Assembly: GCA_938084835.1 (NCBI GenBank)
Contig: CALKER010000005.1
Location: 1 to 64,000 of the forward strand
Direction of reading: 5' to 3'
Length of the DNA: 64,000 bases
Source: an uncultured Thermoguttaceae bacterium
GTDB taxonomy: Bacteria > Planctomycetota > Planctomycetia > Pirellulales > Thermoguttaceae
Within the stretch, counting starts at the first letter, position 1; the number at the start of each line of letters is the position of its first letter. Shown piece by piece: positions 1 to 9,667 of the stretch. The notes under the pieces were generated by a model, which was given only the letters and a program-made list of their open reading frames with translations, did not search any database and had not been told where the DNA came from. The translations under genes and the position numbers were made by a program.

Positions 1-5
1 GGGCT

Positions 6-23
6 GCCCGTGGGCGCACGGGC
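6..23. other. Hairpin at the window edge
   Basis: GCCCGTG and CACGGGC form a perfect 7-bp stem around a 4-base loop. It lies downstream of the 3' end of the minus-strand TPR gene and could belong to its terminator, but the downstream T-tract, if any, is outside the window. Confidence 0.35.
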
Positions 24-149
24 CCCATCGCTCCGCTCTCAACGCATTATCAGTTAGGACGAGTTCGACAAGGGCCATCATTAGCCCGCCACTAGCGTGG
101 ACGAATCCAATATTGGAAGCAGCTCTTTCAGCTCGGAAATCGTTCGCTC

Positions 150-2453
150 TTACCGTTGGACGGAGCCGCGGATTTGGCGTGCTTGTTGGACGTAGCGTTC
201 GGCCAATTCGATGTTGCCGCGCTGACGTTCCATGGTGGCCAAATTAGTGTAGGGTGCGGCTAAGGCGGAGGGAGGATAGCGGCCGCTGCTGACGGCTTCC
301 TCCACCAATTGCGTACCGCGTTTGGTGAGCTCATGGGCCAAGTCTTTCTGTCCTACCTCCCAATAGGAGACACCCATGCTTACGAGCATTTCACCCAAAG
401 TGCCGCGCTCGGAAGGGCTAAGGCGGCGCTCAAGCTCAGAATCGAAGTAAGATCGACCTTTGTCGAACCATTCGGCGGCTTTCTGGTGGTTGTTTTGCAT
501 CAGGGCGTAACTGGCACCCACGCGGAAAAAGATTTTACCAAGCAAAAACCGGTCAGCCGGTTGCACCGTGACTTCGTCCTCCACCACAGGACGGAGCAGC
601 TCGGCCGCCTTCTCGCAATAGGGCAGCGCTTTTTGACTGTTACCGGTGCTTTGGAGCAGCACGGCCACATCGTAAAGTGAATGAGCCAGTTGTCGACGCC
701 AGTGGCTTTCGCGTGCCGGCCGAGGGGTTCCGGGCGCCGTCGAGCTAGGGATAATTCGGCCAGCTAGCTCGACAAGTTTATCCGCGTAGGGAACAGGATC
801 GACCGCACCTTTCAGGAGGGTGCAAGCGTTAATGGCACGGGTAACAACGTATAGGCGAAATTCCTCCGGGCGACCCTCGTTGTCCACAAGATCAGCCGCC
901 ACTTGCTCCGCTCGTTCCCACCAATGCGGAAGCGCTACCTCCTTCTGTCGCCATTTGCCAAAAGCGATGCAATCGGCGGCGCCGAGGTAAGCATCCAGGA
1001 GAGTTTCTTTGGCCGTCCGACGAATGGCGGGAAATTCCGAGGTGGTTAATGCCTGGGCACGGTTGATGGCCTCCTGATAGGCCTCGATCGCTTGCGCGTA
1101 ATCTGGGGGAGATTGCCGTGTGGCCAGCTCCGCCCGAAGGCATGCTGCCTGGGCTTTGAGGTGAGGCCGCCCTTCGGTTAGCGCCTCCGCTCGCGAGAGA
1201 GCTTGTCGGGCTTCTTGCAAGCGACCTTGCCGTTGAAGAATTTCGCACAGGGTGAGGTAATATGCTGCCTCAAGTGGGTTGAGCTGAATTGCCTGTACAC
1301 AAGCTGCCTCGGCTGAAGTGTAATCTTCCCTGGCGGCTAAAACGCGGGCTCGTAACCAATGGGCCCTTGCCAGTGTGGGACTGAGTTGAAGAGCCGTCGT
1401 TAAGTCCCGAAGGCTTGCCTCTGGATCGTGCCACAGGTGGGACTCAGCACGCAATAGGAAGAGCTCCGCAGACAGCGGCTGAAGGATAATCTGCGAGGTG
1501 TGAAAATTGGCCTGGCCAGGGGCATCTCCGGGCAAAAGAGCTAACACCACCCCTCGCTCTGGATAGGCCTGCGCGAGAATCTCGCCCCGTTCATTGCTCA
1601 CAAGCACCGGTCTGAGCGGCGATAGTCCTAGATGTTCGGCTACCTTCTCCGTGGGAAAGACCCGATTAAGCCGTATGACAATCGCGTCAACTCGCTCTCT
1701 TCTCGTGACTGCTTCCACGTGGTCAAAAGGTGCTACGGTGTAAAGGTACACGATTTCCTCACCGCGAGAGGCTACTTCCCGTGGGGCGCCCCATAGAGTG
1801 TGGAGCTCCGCGAGTGAGGTTGCCCCGGGGATAACGCCTTTGAAACTTGCCGGCTCGAGCTCACCGGCCATGCGCTCACCAGGTGGCGAGGGTTCACCCC
1901 CTGCAGGGCGAGACGGGGCTGAAGGAACCGGGGAAGGGGGCATCGCCGACGAAGAGTCGCCCGGGACTGGATCGGACCTGGCAGCCGTACGCGCCGACCC
2001 TAAATTACCCTCCAGGTTGGGACTAACTGGCCGAGGGTCACGCGGCCAAGCGGAACTCGAGAAATCCGGCGTCCGCGGGGCTTCGGCGCCAGGACCAGTA
2101 GGCGACTGTGCCGGCCCAAGTTCTGGGTCACCCGGTTGCCGGCTCAATTCTCCTCGTCCCGTAGAACTTCCACTCCCTACGGAAGGGGGGGAATTTCCGG
2201 TACTGCCATAAGAATGTCCAAGCGCGGTTCCACTCCCTACCAGAGGGAGGGAAGCCTGCGGTTGCGACCTGTCTTCTCCCCAGGCAACTTCTAGCTTGGG
2301 AAGGCTTAGCCCCAAAATCACGAAGGCGAAAACGGCGCGCAGGAGAGTTTCCGCCGTGTGTTTGTGCAACCTCGAATAACGCCTGAGGATCCGGACGGGA
2401 GCGGAGAATTTAGTCGCCCTCCGACCGGCCTGACCGAGGAGCCTTACAAGCAT
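150..2453 (-). CDS. Membrane-anchored TPR-repeat protein with Ser/Pro-rich linker
   Basis: This 767-residue protein starts at an ATG with a good ribosome binding site (GGTGGAGG) about 9 bases upstream. A basic N-terminus leads into one hydrophobic segment (about residues 37-57), followed by a Pro/Ser/Gly-rich stretch to about residue 200. A compact domain of unknown function follows (about 205-325). From about residue 335 to the C-terminus there are helix pairs of the TPR type, with the usual small and aromatic residues (for example LARAHWLRARVLAAREDYTSAE). The anchor and flexible linker suggest the TPR part is held away from the membrane, probably on the periplasmic side, as a protein-interaction scaffold. 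No catalytic motif is visible. The next gene is 1.65 kb away, so it appears monocistronic. The TPR call is firm; the role is unknown. Confidence 0.85.
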   Translation of the reverse strand: MLVRLLGQAGRRATKFSAPVRILRRYSRLHKHTAETLLRAVFAFVILGLSLPKLEVAWGEDRSQPQASLPLVGSGTALGHSYGSTGNSPPSVGSGSSTGRGELSRQPGDPELGPAQSPTGPGAEAPRTPDFSSSAWPRDPRPVSPNLEGNLGSARTAARSDPVPGDSSSAMPPSPVPSAPSRPAGGEPSPPGERMAGELEPASFKGVIPGATSLAELHTLWGAPREVASRGEEIVYLYTVAPFDHVEAVTRRERVDAIVIRLNRVFPTEKVAEHLGLSPLRPVLVSNERGEILAQAYPERGVVLALLPGDAPGQANFHTSQIILQPLSAELFLLRAESHLWHDPEASLRDLTTALQLSPTLARAHWLRARVLAAREDYTSAEAACVQAIQLNPLEAAYYLTLCEILQRQGRLQEARQALSRAEALTEGRPHLKAQAACLRAELATRQSPPDYAQAIEAYQEAINRAQALTTSEFPAIRRTAKETLLDAYLGAADCIAFGKWRQKEVALPHWWERAEQVAADLVDNEGRPEEFRLYVVTRAINACTLLKGAVDPVPYADKLVELAGRIIPSSTAPGTPRPARESHWRRQLAHSLYDVAVLLQSTGNSQKALPYCEKAAELLRPVVEDEVTVQPADRFLLGKIFFRVGASYALMQNNHQKAAEWFDKGRSYFDSELERRLSPSERGTLGEMLVSMGVSYWEVGQKDLAHELTKRGTQLVEEAVSSGRYPPSALAAPYTNLATMERQRGNIELAERYVQQARQIRGSVQR

Positions 2454-2972
2454 GCTTTTAGGCCTCCACCGTGAGCTACCTCAAGCCGGAGAAGACAATC
2501 CCGAATTCTCACGAGCTAATGTGACTTAGTTGACAAGTAATGGAAACAATCGTCGAAAAACTGATTACTGCGTCTAATTCCGTTTGCGGAGCTTATAACC
2601 AGCCGTGGGTGGATGCGTCTAGGGAGCTTTTGTGAGGCAAAAAGAGTCAAAGAATCGACAAATCGGCGATGCTTCCATTTATACATCAACATGGTCAACC
2701 TATTGGTGAAACAAGGTTTCGCAAGTGTGGTAGAACGGTGAGGGGGAAGAGGTCGTTCAAATCGTCTTGAATTGTATTTTCCTAAATTCTTGCAACTCAA
2801 ACGGGCTGGCGGCTGCGTCGTCTTGGGAGATTTGGGTAGGCAGCCGAGCCGTTCCCACGAATGGAGCAAATGACCGGATTGAACGGACGAAATAACTGGA
2901 TTGAGATGAACGCCGGCCTCTTTTTTGGCTACTACTTTTGGCCTTACATTAGCTTCCCACAACGAGTGAAAA

Positions 2973-3002
2973 GTTTATCAATCATGAGTTTAGCAATCAT
3001 GG
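2973..3002. repeat. 15-bp imperfect tandem duplication
   Basis: GTTTATCAATCATGA is followed directly by GTTTAGCAATCATGG (two mismatches). It is non-coding. Confidence 0.6.
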
Positions 3003-3145
3003 ATCCGATATTTGGCAGTTGCGTTATCTAGCATTAGTGCGTCATTTGGCATTGAGAAGGTCAATGGTAAGAGGGAGCTTTAGGGGTGGTCCGAGGGGTC
3101 CTGCCAGGCCTGCGCGTCGCGATATTGGGATTCACCGTAGTCCAA

Positions 3146-3185
3146 GGTCAGTATTAGTCCACCGTGGTCAGTATTAGCCCACCAT
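3146..3185. repeat. 20-bp imperfect tandem duplication
   Basis: GGTCAGTATTAGTCCACCGT is followed directly by GGTCAGTATTAGCCCACCAT, with two mismatches. It lies in the long spacer upstream of ompH. Confidence 0.75.
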
Positions 3186-4108
3186 GAGTTGCCACAGTAT
3201 GGGGTTACCGCAACAGCTTACTATATTTACAAGTGTAATGGCGATTCTTAGTTCCAACTTTTCTGGTGGTCGCCCTTGGGCTTCGAATCTCATGTTGAGG
3301 TTGTTTCACTTTTTTTCAGGCAAAGCGATGGCACTGGGCTCTACCTTCCAGGTTGGGTCGCAGGTTATGGGGGGAAGGTCCTCTGTTGCGTTCCCGGAGT
3401 TTGGGGACCATCGGCGGCGGTACTTCCCGCTAGCTTTTCTGTAGGCCTGTACTGCAGGCGTACGGGGGCCAAAGCCGGCTTTGACTCGCTCGGTCAGTCG
3501 AGAACAGCTCTGTTTGAGGGGTACGGGCGGCCACAGAGGTACTCAGACAGCTCCGTAATCATTAACACCTGGGCTCCAGGCGTTCCGGGGGCCATAGTCC
3601 GCACTTGCGGTGAAAGTGCTCCGCCCGGTACCGTGTTCTACAGCTGCGGGAGCCGAAGGAGCTTGCGTGGCGAGGATGGCAGTGAAAGTCCAAGGCCTCC
3701 CCCTTGGGCTTGGGACATCCAAGGGCTCGCGAAACCACGCCGGCTTTTTGGTTGGAGGAATGATGAAGACCGGACAGGAGCACCGAAAGTTTTCCCTAGG
3801 CTAGTAAGCGGAGAAGTTTGCGGATTTGATAAACTCGGCGATTGATTCAGCCGATTAACAGGACCACGTGGATCCCGAAATCTGGTCTTTACGGAAAGAT
3901 CCCAGGACGCTCACAATTCCGCTTTTCAAAGAAGTCGAACGACCGTGATCATTCGCGGCGACTTGCTTGCCTGGGCACCTCGTTAGGTTGCTCGGGGGAG
4001 AAAGAAGTTTCGCAAACATCGTGCTGATTAGCTTCAAAGCCCGACAGGAGGTAGGCGAAAGAAGACCCGCGTGCGAGTCAACTCGGACGGAGCAAAGGAG
4101 TGCACCCG

Positions 4109-4774
4109 GTGAAAAAGTCTCGTCTTATTGTCAGTGTGTTATTGGGCTCTTGTCTTTTAGGAGCGGCGGTATTGGCGCTGGCGCAGGCCCCTCCGCCTGC
4201 GCGGTCGGCTGCCCCCCCCGCCGGACCGTACATCGCGATGGTGGATGTGGGTTACATCTTCAAGAACCACGTCCGCTTTAAGCAGATGATGGACGCTCTC
4301 AAAGCGGAAATACAGCAGGCGGATGCCCGCTTTCGGGCCGAAAACGAGGCGGTTCGGCAGATGTCTCAGCAGCTTGAACAAGAGCGGCCTGGCACGCCCA
4401 ACTACAAGCAGCTAGAGGAAGCAATCGCCAAGCGCCGTGCGGACCTGCAGGTGCAGATGGGCCTCCAGCGCAAAGAATTTGTGCTCCGCGAAGCCAAACT
4501 TTATTACGCCGTCTACCAGGAAATCGAACAGGTGGTGCGCTACTATGCCACCCAAAACAACATCGCTGTGGTCCTACGATTTAACGGTGATTCTGTCGAT
4601 CCGGATGATCCTGAGTCAATCCTCCGAGAGATCAATAAGCCTGTGATTTACTTTGCTCAGTCGCTTGACTTAACACCAATGGTACTAGAGGCGCTTAATC
4701 GTAGTGCAGCGCAGACGGCCACTCCGCGTCAACCGACATCCCCAGCCCGACCGGGACTCCCGAATCCGTATTAA
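4109..4774 (+). CDS. OmpH/Skp-family periplasmic chaperone
   Basis: A 221-residue protein with a signal peptide (KK start, then a hydrophobic run ending near ALAQ at about residue 26). The chain then has the Skp/OmpH pattern: a short strand (IAMVDVGYIF), a long charged coiled coil (about residues 45-125, QQ/EE/KR-rich), and a return strand segment (NIAVVLRFNGD). Skp-type proteins form trimeric cages that carry unfolded outer-membrane proteins across the periplasm. I chose the GTG at 4109 because AAAGGAG ends 8 bases upstream; the earlier GTG at 4100 overlaps that site. It sits upstream of lpxC and lpxA on the same strand, the classical company of ompH in Gram-negatives. A Pro/Thr-rich tail follows the core domain. 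Confidence 0.85.
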   Translation: MKKSRLIVSVLLGSCLLGAAVLALAQAPPPARSAAPPAGPYIAMVDVGYIFKNHVRFKQMMDALKAEIQQADARFRAENEAVRQMSQQLEQERPGTPNYKQLEEAIAKRRADLQVQMGLQRKEFVLREAKLYYAVYQEIEQVVRYYATQNNIAVVLRFNGDSVDPDDPESILREINKPVIYFAQSLDLTPMVLEALNRSAAQTATPRQPTSPARPGLPNPY

Positions 4775-5035
4775 TGGTCTGCCACAAGGTGAAAAGCCGG
4801 TTTGATGCCTAGCGGCTGCGGGCAGTTGACGGGTGTCTGGGGAGCTAGCAGGGGCGCAACGGGGCACAAGGGGCAGGGCGATACCAACGAACAAACGGTT
4901 CGGGCACACCGATCGGCCGGCGCAAGGCCACATGTGCCAGGGTGTGCCGCGCAACACAGTCTTAGTCTTTAAGCTCAGTGGTGTGGGAAAGCGCAATCGG
5001 TAAGTTGACCTCCGGCGTGGAAGGATCTATTTCCC

Positions 5036-5944
5036 TTGTCTCAGGATGGAAGTCAACGAGGCATTTGGTCCGTTTGGCCGCGGCGTCAGCGAACCATTGC
5101 CCGACCGGTTAGGGTCGAGGGCTACGGTTTGTGGTGGGGAGAGGACGTGTGGATTGAGTTTCGCCCGGCCCCGCCCCATCAGGGGATAGTCTTTGTGCGA
5201 CGGGACTTGCCCGGATTCCCACGAATCCCCGCCCGGATTGAATACCGCATTAATACGCCGCGGCGAACTTCCCTTCAGCGCGGGGAAGTTCGGGTAGAAA
5301 TGATCGAACACGTGATGGCGGCTTTGGCGGGCCTGGAGATTGACAATTGCGAGATCTGGACTTCCGCCAGCGAAATGCCCGGTGTTGACGGCTCCAGCGC
5401 CCCTTTTGTTGCCGCCTTGCAGGAAGCAGGAATTGTCGAGCAAAGCGCCTTGCAGCCGAGGATTGTGATCCAAAGGCCCATACGTGTCTCCGAATCGGAT
5501 CAGTGGCTGGAAGCCCGCCCGACCTCCTCAGAGCGACCAATTTTTGCCTACTTTTTGGATTACGGTCCAGGCAGTCCCATCCCCCCTCAGGCTTTCAGTT
5601 TTACCTTTCTTCCCAACACATTTGTTTGCCAGGTGGCCGAGGCGCGAACCTTTGTCCTCAAGCAAGAGGCCGAAGCCTTGCGGCGGCAAGGGATCGGTCG
5701 GCGGACCAGCCATCGAGATCTCCTGGTTTTCGACGACAATGGGCCGCTGGGGAACTCCCTGCGTTTTCCCAATGAGTGCGCGCGACATAAAGTGCTGGAC
5801 ATGATCGGCGACTTTGCACTCGCCGGAGTACCGATCCTTGGTCAATTTGTCGCCAACCGAAGTGGACATCGGCTCAACGCAAAACTTGTTGAAGCCGTTT
5901 TGGCCGAGCACGCCCAAATCATGGCAGATCGGAAATGTGCCTAA
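5036..5944 (+). CDS. lpxC: UDP-3-O-acyl-N-acetylglucosamine deacetylase
   Basis: LpxC is the zinc-dependent, committed step of lipid A synthesis in the cytoplasm. The 302-residue protein carries the expected motifs in order: IEHVMAAL (first zinc His), MPGVDGSSAPFV, then HKVLDMIGD (zinc His and Asp) and SGHRLNAKL (catalytic His). Length matches stand-alone LpxC, and there is no fused FabZ. The start used is a TTG with GGAAGG about 11 bases upstream; no better start is visible. It follows ompH by 261 bases and precedes lpxA by about 430 bases on the same strand. This is direct evidence for an outer membrane with a lipid A-type lipid. Confidence 0.93.
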   Translation: MSQDGSQRGIWSVWPRRQRTIARPVRVEGYGLWWGEDVWIEFRPAPPHQGIVFVRRDLPGFPRIPARIEYRINTPRRTSLQRGEVRVEMIEHVMAALAGLEIDNCEIWTSASEMPGVDGSSAPFVAALQEAGIVEQSALQPRIVIQRPIRVSESDQWLEARPTSSERPIFAYFLDYGPGSPIPPQAFSFTFLPNTFVCQVAEARTFVLKQEAEALRRQGIGRRTSHRDLLVFDDNGPLGNSLRFPNECARHKVLDMIGDFALAGVPILGQFVANRSGHRLNAKLVEAVLAEHAQIMADRKCA

Positions 5945-6378
5945 GCACGTCATCGGATGGGATACCTCATTTCGGAAGGAGATTGTGTTCCTTTCCTCGG
6001 GGAAAACCACACTAGTTGTAATTGTGGGATTGACGATTTCGTGATGAATTCCTGCTTCAACTGTAAAGAAAGTCGCTCGGGAGAAAGAACGAACTTCGGC
6101 CGGGGAAAAGATTTGTCGCACCGCCTCGCCGAGGGCTCGTGTGTACCTTAATCGAAAGTGAAGCAGGCTTTGTTGCAACTTGGGTAAGAAGCAGACTTTG
6201 CGGCAACTAGGGTCAATTGAGTGGGTCCTTTTGCGGGAAGGTGAAGATTGAAAGGGGCGGCCGGTATCTCCGGTAATTGACTCGGTACCTAGACCAGGTT
6301 TGGCCCGGTTAGCCCGGGTTGGAAGGGAGCCCAGATCGGCTCAACAACCGCCTCTCTCTCAGGAAAAGGAGGCAACAA
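5945..6378. other. lpxC-lpxA spacer
   Basis: About 430 bases with no convincing gene. It holds a 26-bp imperfect tandem duplication at 6160-6213. Confidence 0.5.
6160..6213. repeat. Tandem duplication upstream of lpxA
   Basis: A 26-base unit beginning GAAGCAGGCTTTG at 6160 recurs 28 bases later, beginning GAAGCAGACTTTG at 6188, with about four mismatches. It lies in the leader or promoter region of lpxA. Confidence 0.7.
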
Positions 6379-7188
6379 ATGACCGCTCGAATTTCTCACC
6401 TTGCGTTCGTCCATCCGCTGGCGGAAATAGGCGAGGATGTCGAAATTGGGCCCTTTTGCTACATTGGGCGAAATGTTCGCATCGGTGCGCGAACCCGCCT
6501 TCATAACAATGTGACTTTACTGGCCAATGTGATTGTCGGCGAGGATAACGAAATCTTCCCCGGTGCAGTTATCGGTGGTCCCCCACAGGACATCAGCTAT
6601 CAAGGGGAAGAGACCTGGGTGATCCTTGGTAACGGCAATATTATCCGCGAATGTGTGACGATCAACCGCGGCACGGAAAAGGAGGAAGGGGTTACTCGAA
6701 TTGGCGACCACAACTTCCTCATGGCATGTTGCCACGTAGCGCATGACTGTCGCCTAGGAAGCCACATCATCTTGACCAATGGGGTATTGCTGGGGGGACA
6801 TGTCCACATCGAGGACTATGCCGTGCTTTCTGGGGCGGTGGGTGTCCATCATTTTGCTCGGGTGGGGAAATACAGCTTTGTGGGCGGACTGAGCGCGGTT
6901 CGGCACGACGTGCCGCCGTTTATGCTTGTGGAAGGTCATCCGGCCCGACCGAAATGCGTTAATTCGGTGGCACTTAAACGGCACAATTTTCCGCCGGAGA
7001 CGATTGAGTGTTTGGCCGAGGCCCATCGTCTGCTCTACCGCACCCGAGTTGGCCTGGCCAATGCTCGAGAAATCCTGCGTTCTAAAGGCCGGCTCATCCC
7101 CGAGGTGCAATACTTGCTTGACTTTGTGGAATATCAGCAACAGGGACGTCACGGTCGCGGACGGGAAGCCATCCGGAGGGCAGCGTGA
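6379..7188 (+). CDS. lpxA: Acyl-ACP--UDP-sugar O- or N-acyltransferase
   Basis: LpxA transfers an acyl chain from ACP to the 3 position of the UDP-sugar precursor of lipid A. The 269-residue chain shows left-handed beta-helix hexapeptide repeats (for example VHPLAEIGEDVEIGPF), the catalytic His segment HVAHDC, and the C-terminal helical part with the NxxxLKR region. The ATG at 6379 is preceded by AAAGGAGG. In the NxxxLKRxxF segment, residues usually seen as E and a second R in E. coli LpxA are V and H here, by my alignment. Its stop overlaps the start of the next gene (GTGA), an oxidoreductase resembling GnnA. LpxA linked to GnnA is known from bacteria that make 3-amino lipid A, so the acceptor could be UDP-GlcNAc3N and the linkage an amide; that is an inference. 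Confidence 0.92.
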   Translation: MTARISHLAFVHPLAEIGEDVEIGPFCYIGRNVRIGARTRLHNNVTLLANVIVGEDNEIFPGAVIGGPPQDISYQGEETWVILGNGNIIRECVTINRGTEKEEGVTRIGDHNFLMACCHVAHDCRLGSHIILTNGVLLGGHVHIEDYAVLSGAVGVHHFARVGKYSFVGGLSAVRHDVPPFMLVEGHPARPKCVNSVALKRHNFPPETIECLAEAHRLLYRTRVGLANAREILRSKGRLIPEVQYLLDFVEYQQQGRHGRGREAIRRAA

Positions 7189-8342
7189 ATCCAGTACGTG
7201 TGGCGGTGGTGGGCTGCGGCCACATGGGCACCCTCCATGCCCAGAAATTGGCCCAGCTTCCTCAGGCCCGCCTTGTGGCGGTGGTCGACCCCGATCCTCG
7301 CGCGCGGCAGCAAACGGCAGAAAAATGCGGTGCCGCTCCTCTTGCCGATTTCCGCCATTTGTTTTTGGAGCCGCTCGATGCGGCTGTGATCGCGGTACCC
7401 ACCTCGTTGCACTTTCGCGTGGCTTCAGAGTTCCTCGCCAGGGGCATCCCCGTCTTAGTGGAAAAGCCCCTGGCCCACGATGTGGAATCTGCGGCGGCCC
7501 TTGTGGATTTGGCGGCGGCCAAAGGAGTCATACTGCAGGTTGGCCATATCGAGCGATATAATCCGGCCTTCGAGTGGGCTGCCGCTTGCTGCCACGATCC
7601 CTTGTTTATCAGCTCACTTCGCTGTGGAAAACTTGCGCCGCGCACGATCCCCTGCGATGTTGTCACGGATCTGTTGATTCACGACCTCGATCTCCTCGCC
7701 TGGCTGGTGCGAACGCCCGTCATCAACATTGAGGTGTTTGGATGGACACTTCTAGGGCCAAGCGTCGACTTTGCCCAGGTACGTCTGCGCTTTGACCGGG
7801 GGACCATTGCCGTCTGTACAGCATCGCGAATTAGCGGGGCACTCCCGCGCCGCATGGAGATTCTGGAGCCCGATCGTTACTTCGAGATCGACTTTGCCAA
7901 CAGGCGCCTCTTGGTGAGGGAAAAACGCAAACAGCTATGCCCACCTGCCGGTGAGGCAGAAGCGATCGGGACTTTGGCCGAAGGGCCTTCCGCGGTGGAG
8001 CTTCTCAACCACTATTTCCCGCAGAGTACCTACGAGTTTCCTGGGGCCGACCCACTTACGGCGGAACTTGTGGATTTCTTAGAGGCCGTACGGGAGTCCC
8101 GACCGCCGCGAGTGGATGGCAGGCAAGCTCTCCAGGTGTTGTCGCTTGCCCACGCCATCCGCGAACAAATTGTCCGCCAATTGGCCGAACCATGCGCCCT
8201 CGCAGAAGCACCGCAGTTTACCACGGTTGTGCCTTCTTGGTTAAAAGGACCGCATTGGGAGCGACGAAGAGACGAGTCGGTTCCTGTCCGCCCCATCACA
8301 AGCAGCGAAGACCGTCCCTCCCTAGATAATAGGCTGTCATAA
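7185..8342 (+). CDS. Gfo/Idh/MocA oxidoreductase, probable UDP-GlcNAc 3-dehydrogenase
   Basis: A 385-residue NAD(P)-binding oxidoreductase. The N-terminal Rossmann motif is VAVVGCGHMGTLHA, the family's EKP motif is present (LVEKPLAHD), and the segment VGHIERYNPAF is typical of the GnnA/WlbA branch acting on UDP-GlcNAc sugars. It overlaps lpxA by 4 bases with GGAGGG just upstream, so the two are translationally coupled. In Acidithiobacillus and Leptospira, GnnA with the aminotransferase GnnB makes UDP-GlcNAc3N, the acceptor for LpxA. No gnnB is visible in this window. The last 60 or so residues are a polar tail outside the core fold. The family call is firm; the substrate is inferred from context. 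Confidence 0.85.
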   Translation: MNPVRVAVVGCGHMGTLHAQKLAQLPQARLVAVVDPDPRARQQTAEKCGAAPLADFRHLFLEPLDAAVIAVPTSLHFRVASEFLARGIPVLVEKPLAHDVESAAALVDLAAAKGVILQVGHIERYNPAFEWAAACCHDPLFISSLRCGKLAPRTIPCDVVTDLLIHDLDLLAWLVRTPVINIEVFGWTLLGPSVDFAQVRLRFDRGTIAVCTASRISGALPRRMEILEPDRYFEIDFANRRLLVREKRKQLCPPAGEAEAIGTLAEGPSAVELLNHYFPQSTYEFPGADPLTAELVDFLEAVRESRPPRVDGRQALQVLSLAHAIREQIVRQLAEPCALAEAPQFTTVVPSWLKGPHWERRRDESVPVRPITSSEDRPSLDNRLS

Positions 8343-8737
8343 TGGCCACCCCCTAAATGGCAGTCTGAAACACCTTAGCCCACCCCACCGGCCATCCGGA
8401 GATTTATTTCCCCCGGCACGGTTTGTCTGGCGTTGACAGCGTGACACACCTTAATGTTTTTAAACAACAATCCTGCCTCCACTCGGCACCAAATTCCGTA
8501 GCCCAGGAGCCATCTGGCCAGAGCCGAAAGATTGTCTGGCCGCAAAACCACTGTGGCGACAAACGTGCGGATAGTGAAAACCAGTCACGGCTTCTCTTGG
8601 CGGAAAAAAACGAGAATACTGGCAGGGAACATATGCGGTCTTTCCGGTAAACGCGAGCTACGATTACTCTCTCTCCGGTGAGCGACGGTCAAATTTTTGG
8701 GCGGTAGGGAGTGCTCCTTTTGGCATGGATTCCTTTG
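8343..8737. other. Spacer between convergent genes
   Basis: About 395 bases between convergent genes. No gene or clear terminator hairpin with a T-tract was found. Confidence 0.5.
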
Positions 8738-9424
8738 TTAACCCGGGAGCTCCCATATCCACCCGAATCCTGCTAGCCGACGCAAGATAATCGTCACGAG
8801 AAGATAAAACCCGAAGTGGAGAAGTCCGGTGGGAAAGTCAAAATCAAACGACCCAAGGGCCGCAATGGCCCCCAGAATGACAAAGGGCGTTCCCACGATG
8901 AGCCAGTTCCACAAGTCACCTGTCAGATATTGACTGCCGAAAAAACTAAATCCTGCCCAAATGGCCACGTAAGCAGCTGTGCAGATGGCCCCGCGAATCC
9001 AAAGCCCGCGGCCTTGGAAGGGCTCAAGTTCCTCAATATCGTAAAGAAAGTTGTAGCCGGCGATAACAAGGGGGAACGTCACCAAGACTAAACCGACTCC
9101 TGTGACAATCAAATTGTCGCGAAAAACACCCACCGATCCCAAAACTGCGGTTGCCACCAACACAGCCAAGGTTCCCAAACCGGCCGCCACTGCCAAGGTG
9201 GGACTGATCGTCCAAATTCGCCGACCAATCGGCTTAGCTATTAGTTTTCCGCTAATTCCTCGCCCGGCGGAGGCGAATTCTTCCGGCCCGTGGATGACCA
9301 CTTCTTCCTTCTTCGGGATTTGGATTAATGTTTTACAATTGGGACAGGGACCGGACTTGCCAGCGAATTTGTCGCTTACCGAATAACGCTTTCGACACCC
9401 TGGACAAATAACAATTATCGGCAT
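8738..9424 (-). CDS. Zinc-ribbon membrane protein
   Basis: A 228-residue protein beginning with a zinc ribbon (CPGCRKRY...CPNCKTL, residues 8-30), then a polar linker and about five hydrophobic helices (approximately residues 77-101, 104-128, 142-163, 170-192 and 198-222). A short ribosome binding site (AGGTGAG) precedes the ATG. Small zinc-ribbon plus multi-helix proteins of this build are common in planctomycetes and have no assigned role. It may be transcribed after the tandem-ACT gene 243 bases upstream. Confidence 0.8.
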   Translation of the reverse strand: MPIIVICPGCRKRYSVSDKFAGKSGPCPNCKTLIQIPKKEEVVIHGPEEFASAGRGISGKLIAKPIGRRIWTISPTLAVAAGLGTLAVLVATAVLGSVGVFRDNLIVTGVGLVLVTFPLVIAGYNFLYDIEELEPFQGRGLWIRGAICTAAYVAIWAGFSFFGSQYLTGDLWNWLIVGTPFVILGAIAALGSFDFDFPTGLLHFGFYLLVTIILRRLAGFGWIWELPG

Positions 9425-9449
9425 ATCTCACCTGCCGGTAATGAGGTCA

Positions 9450-9477
9450 AACCTGGGTTGAGGACCAACCTGGGTTG
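9450..9477. repeat. 11-bp direct repeat
   Basis: AACCTGGGTTG occurs at 9450 and again at 9467, just upstream of the zinc-ribbon gene's start (minus strand), in the position of its promoter or leader. Confidence 0.5.
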
Positions 9478-9667
9478 GGCGCTGCCAATCCCGCGTTGTG
9501 GTGAAAGGGCTTGCTGTTTTGCCTGGTGTAGCTTCTCTGATCCCGGTTGAAAATCTCCCTCCAATAAAGAGGGAACCACCGGAATTTGTGCCCCTTCCAA
9601 GCCAACGAAGTGCGGAGCATGTGGCTTGGGCTGCGGTTGCACGATTCTCTTCAAAACGGACCGCAAC

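Larger units (their letters stand above)
2454..4108. other. Long spacer without a recognisable gene
   Basis: About 1.65 kb between the TPR gene and ompH. Open frames here (for example 2516-2962 minus and 3276-3845 plus) have no recognisable domain and no convincing ribosome binding site. Two tandem duplications lie inside, at 2973 and 3146. I see no RNA gene. Confidence 0.6.

Noticed and set aside
2516..2962. 148-residue minus-strand open frame
   Set aside because: No recognisable motif or ribosome binding site; composition is that of chance translation.
3276..3845. 189-residue plus-strand open frame
   Set aside because: No ribosome binding site, no domain, composition unlike the real proteins; other frames over the same stretch are equally open.
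4960..5030. tRNA-like D-arm (AAGCTCAGTGGT) upstream of lpxC
   Set aside because: The D-stem does not close, no anticodon stem can be drawn and no GTTCRA-type T-arm follows.
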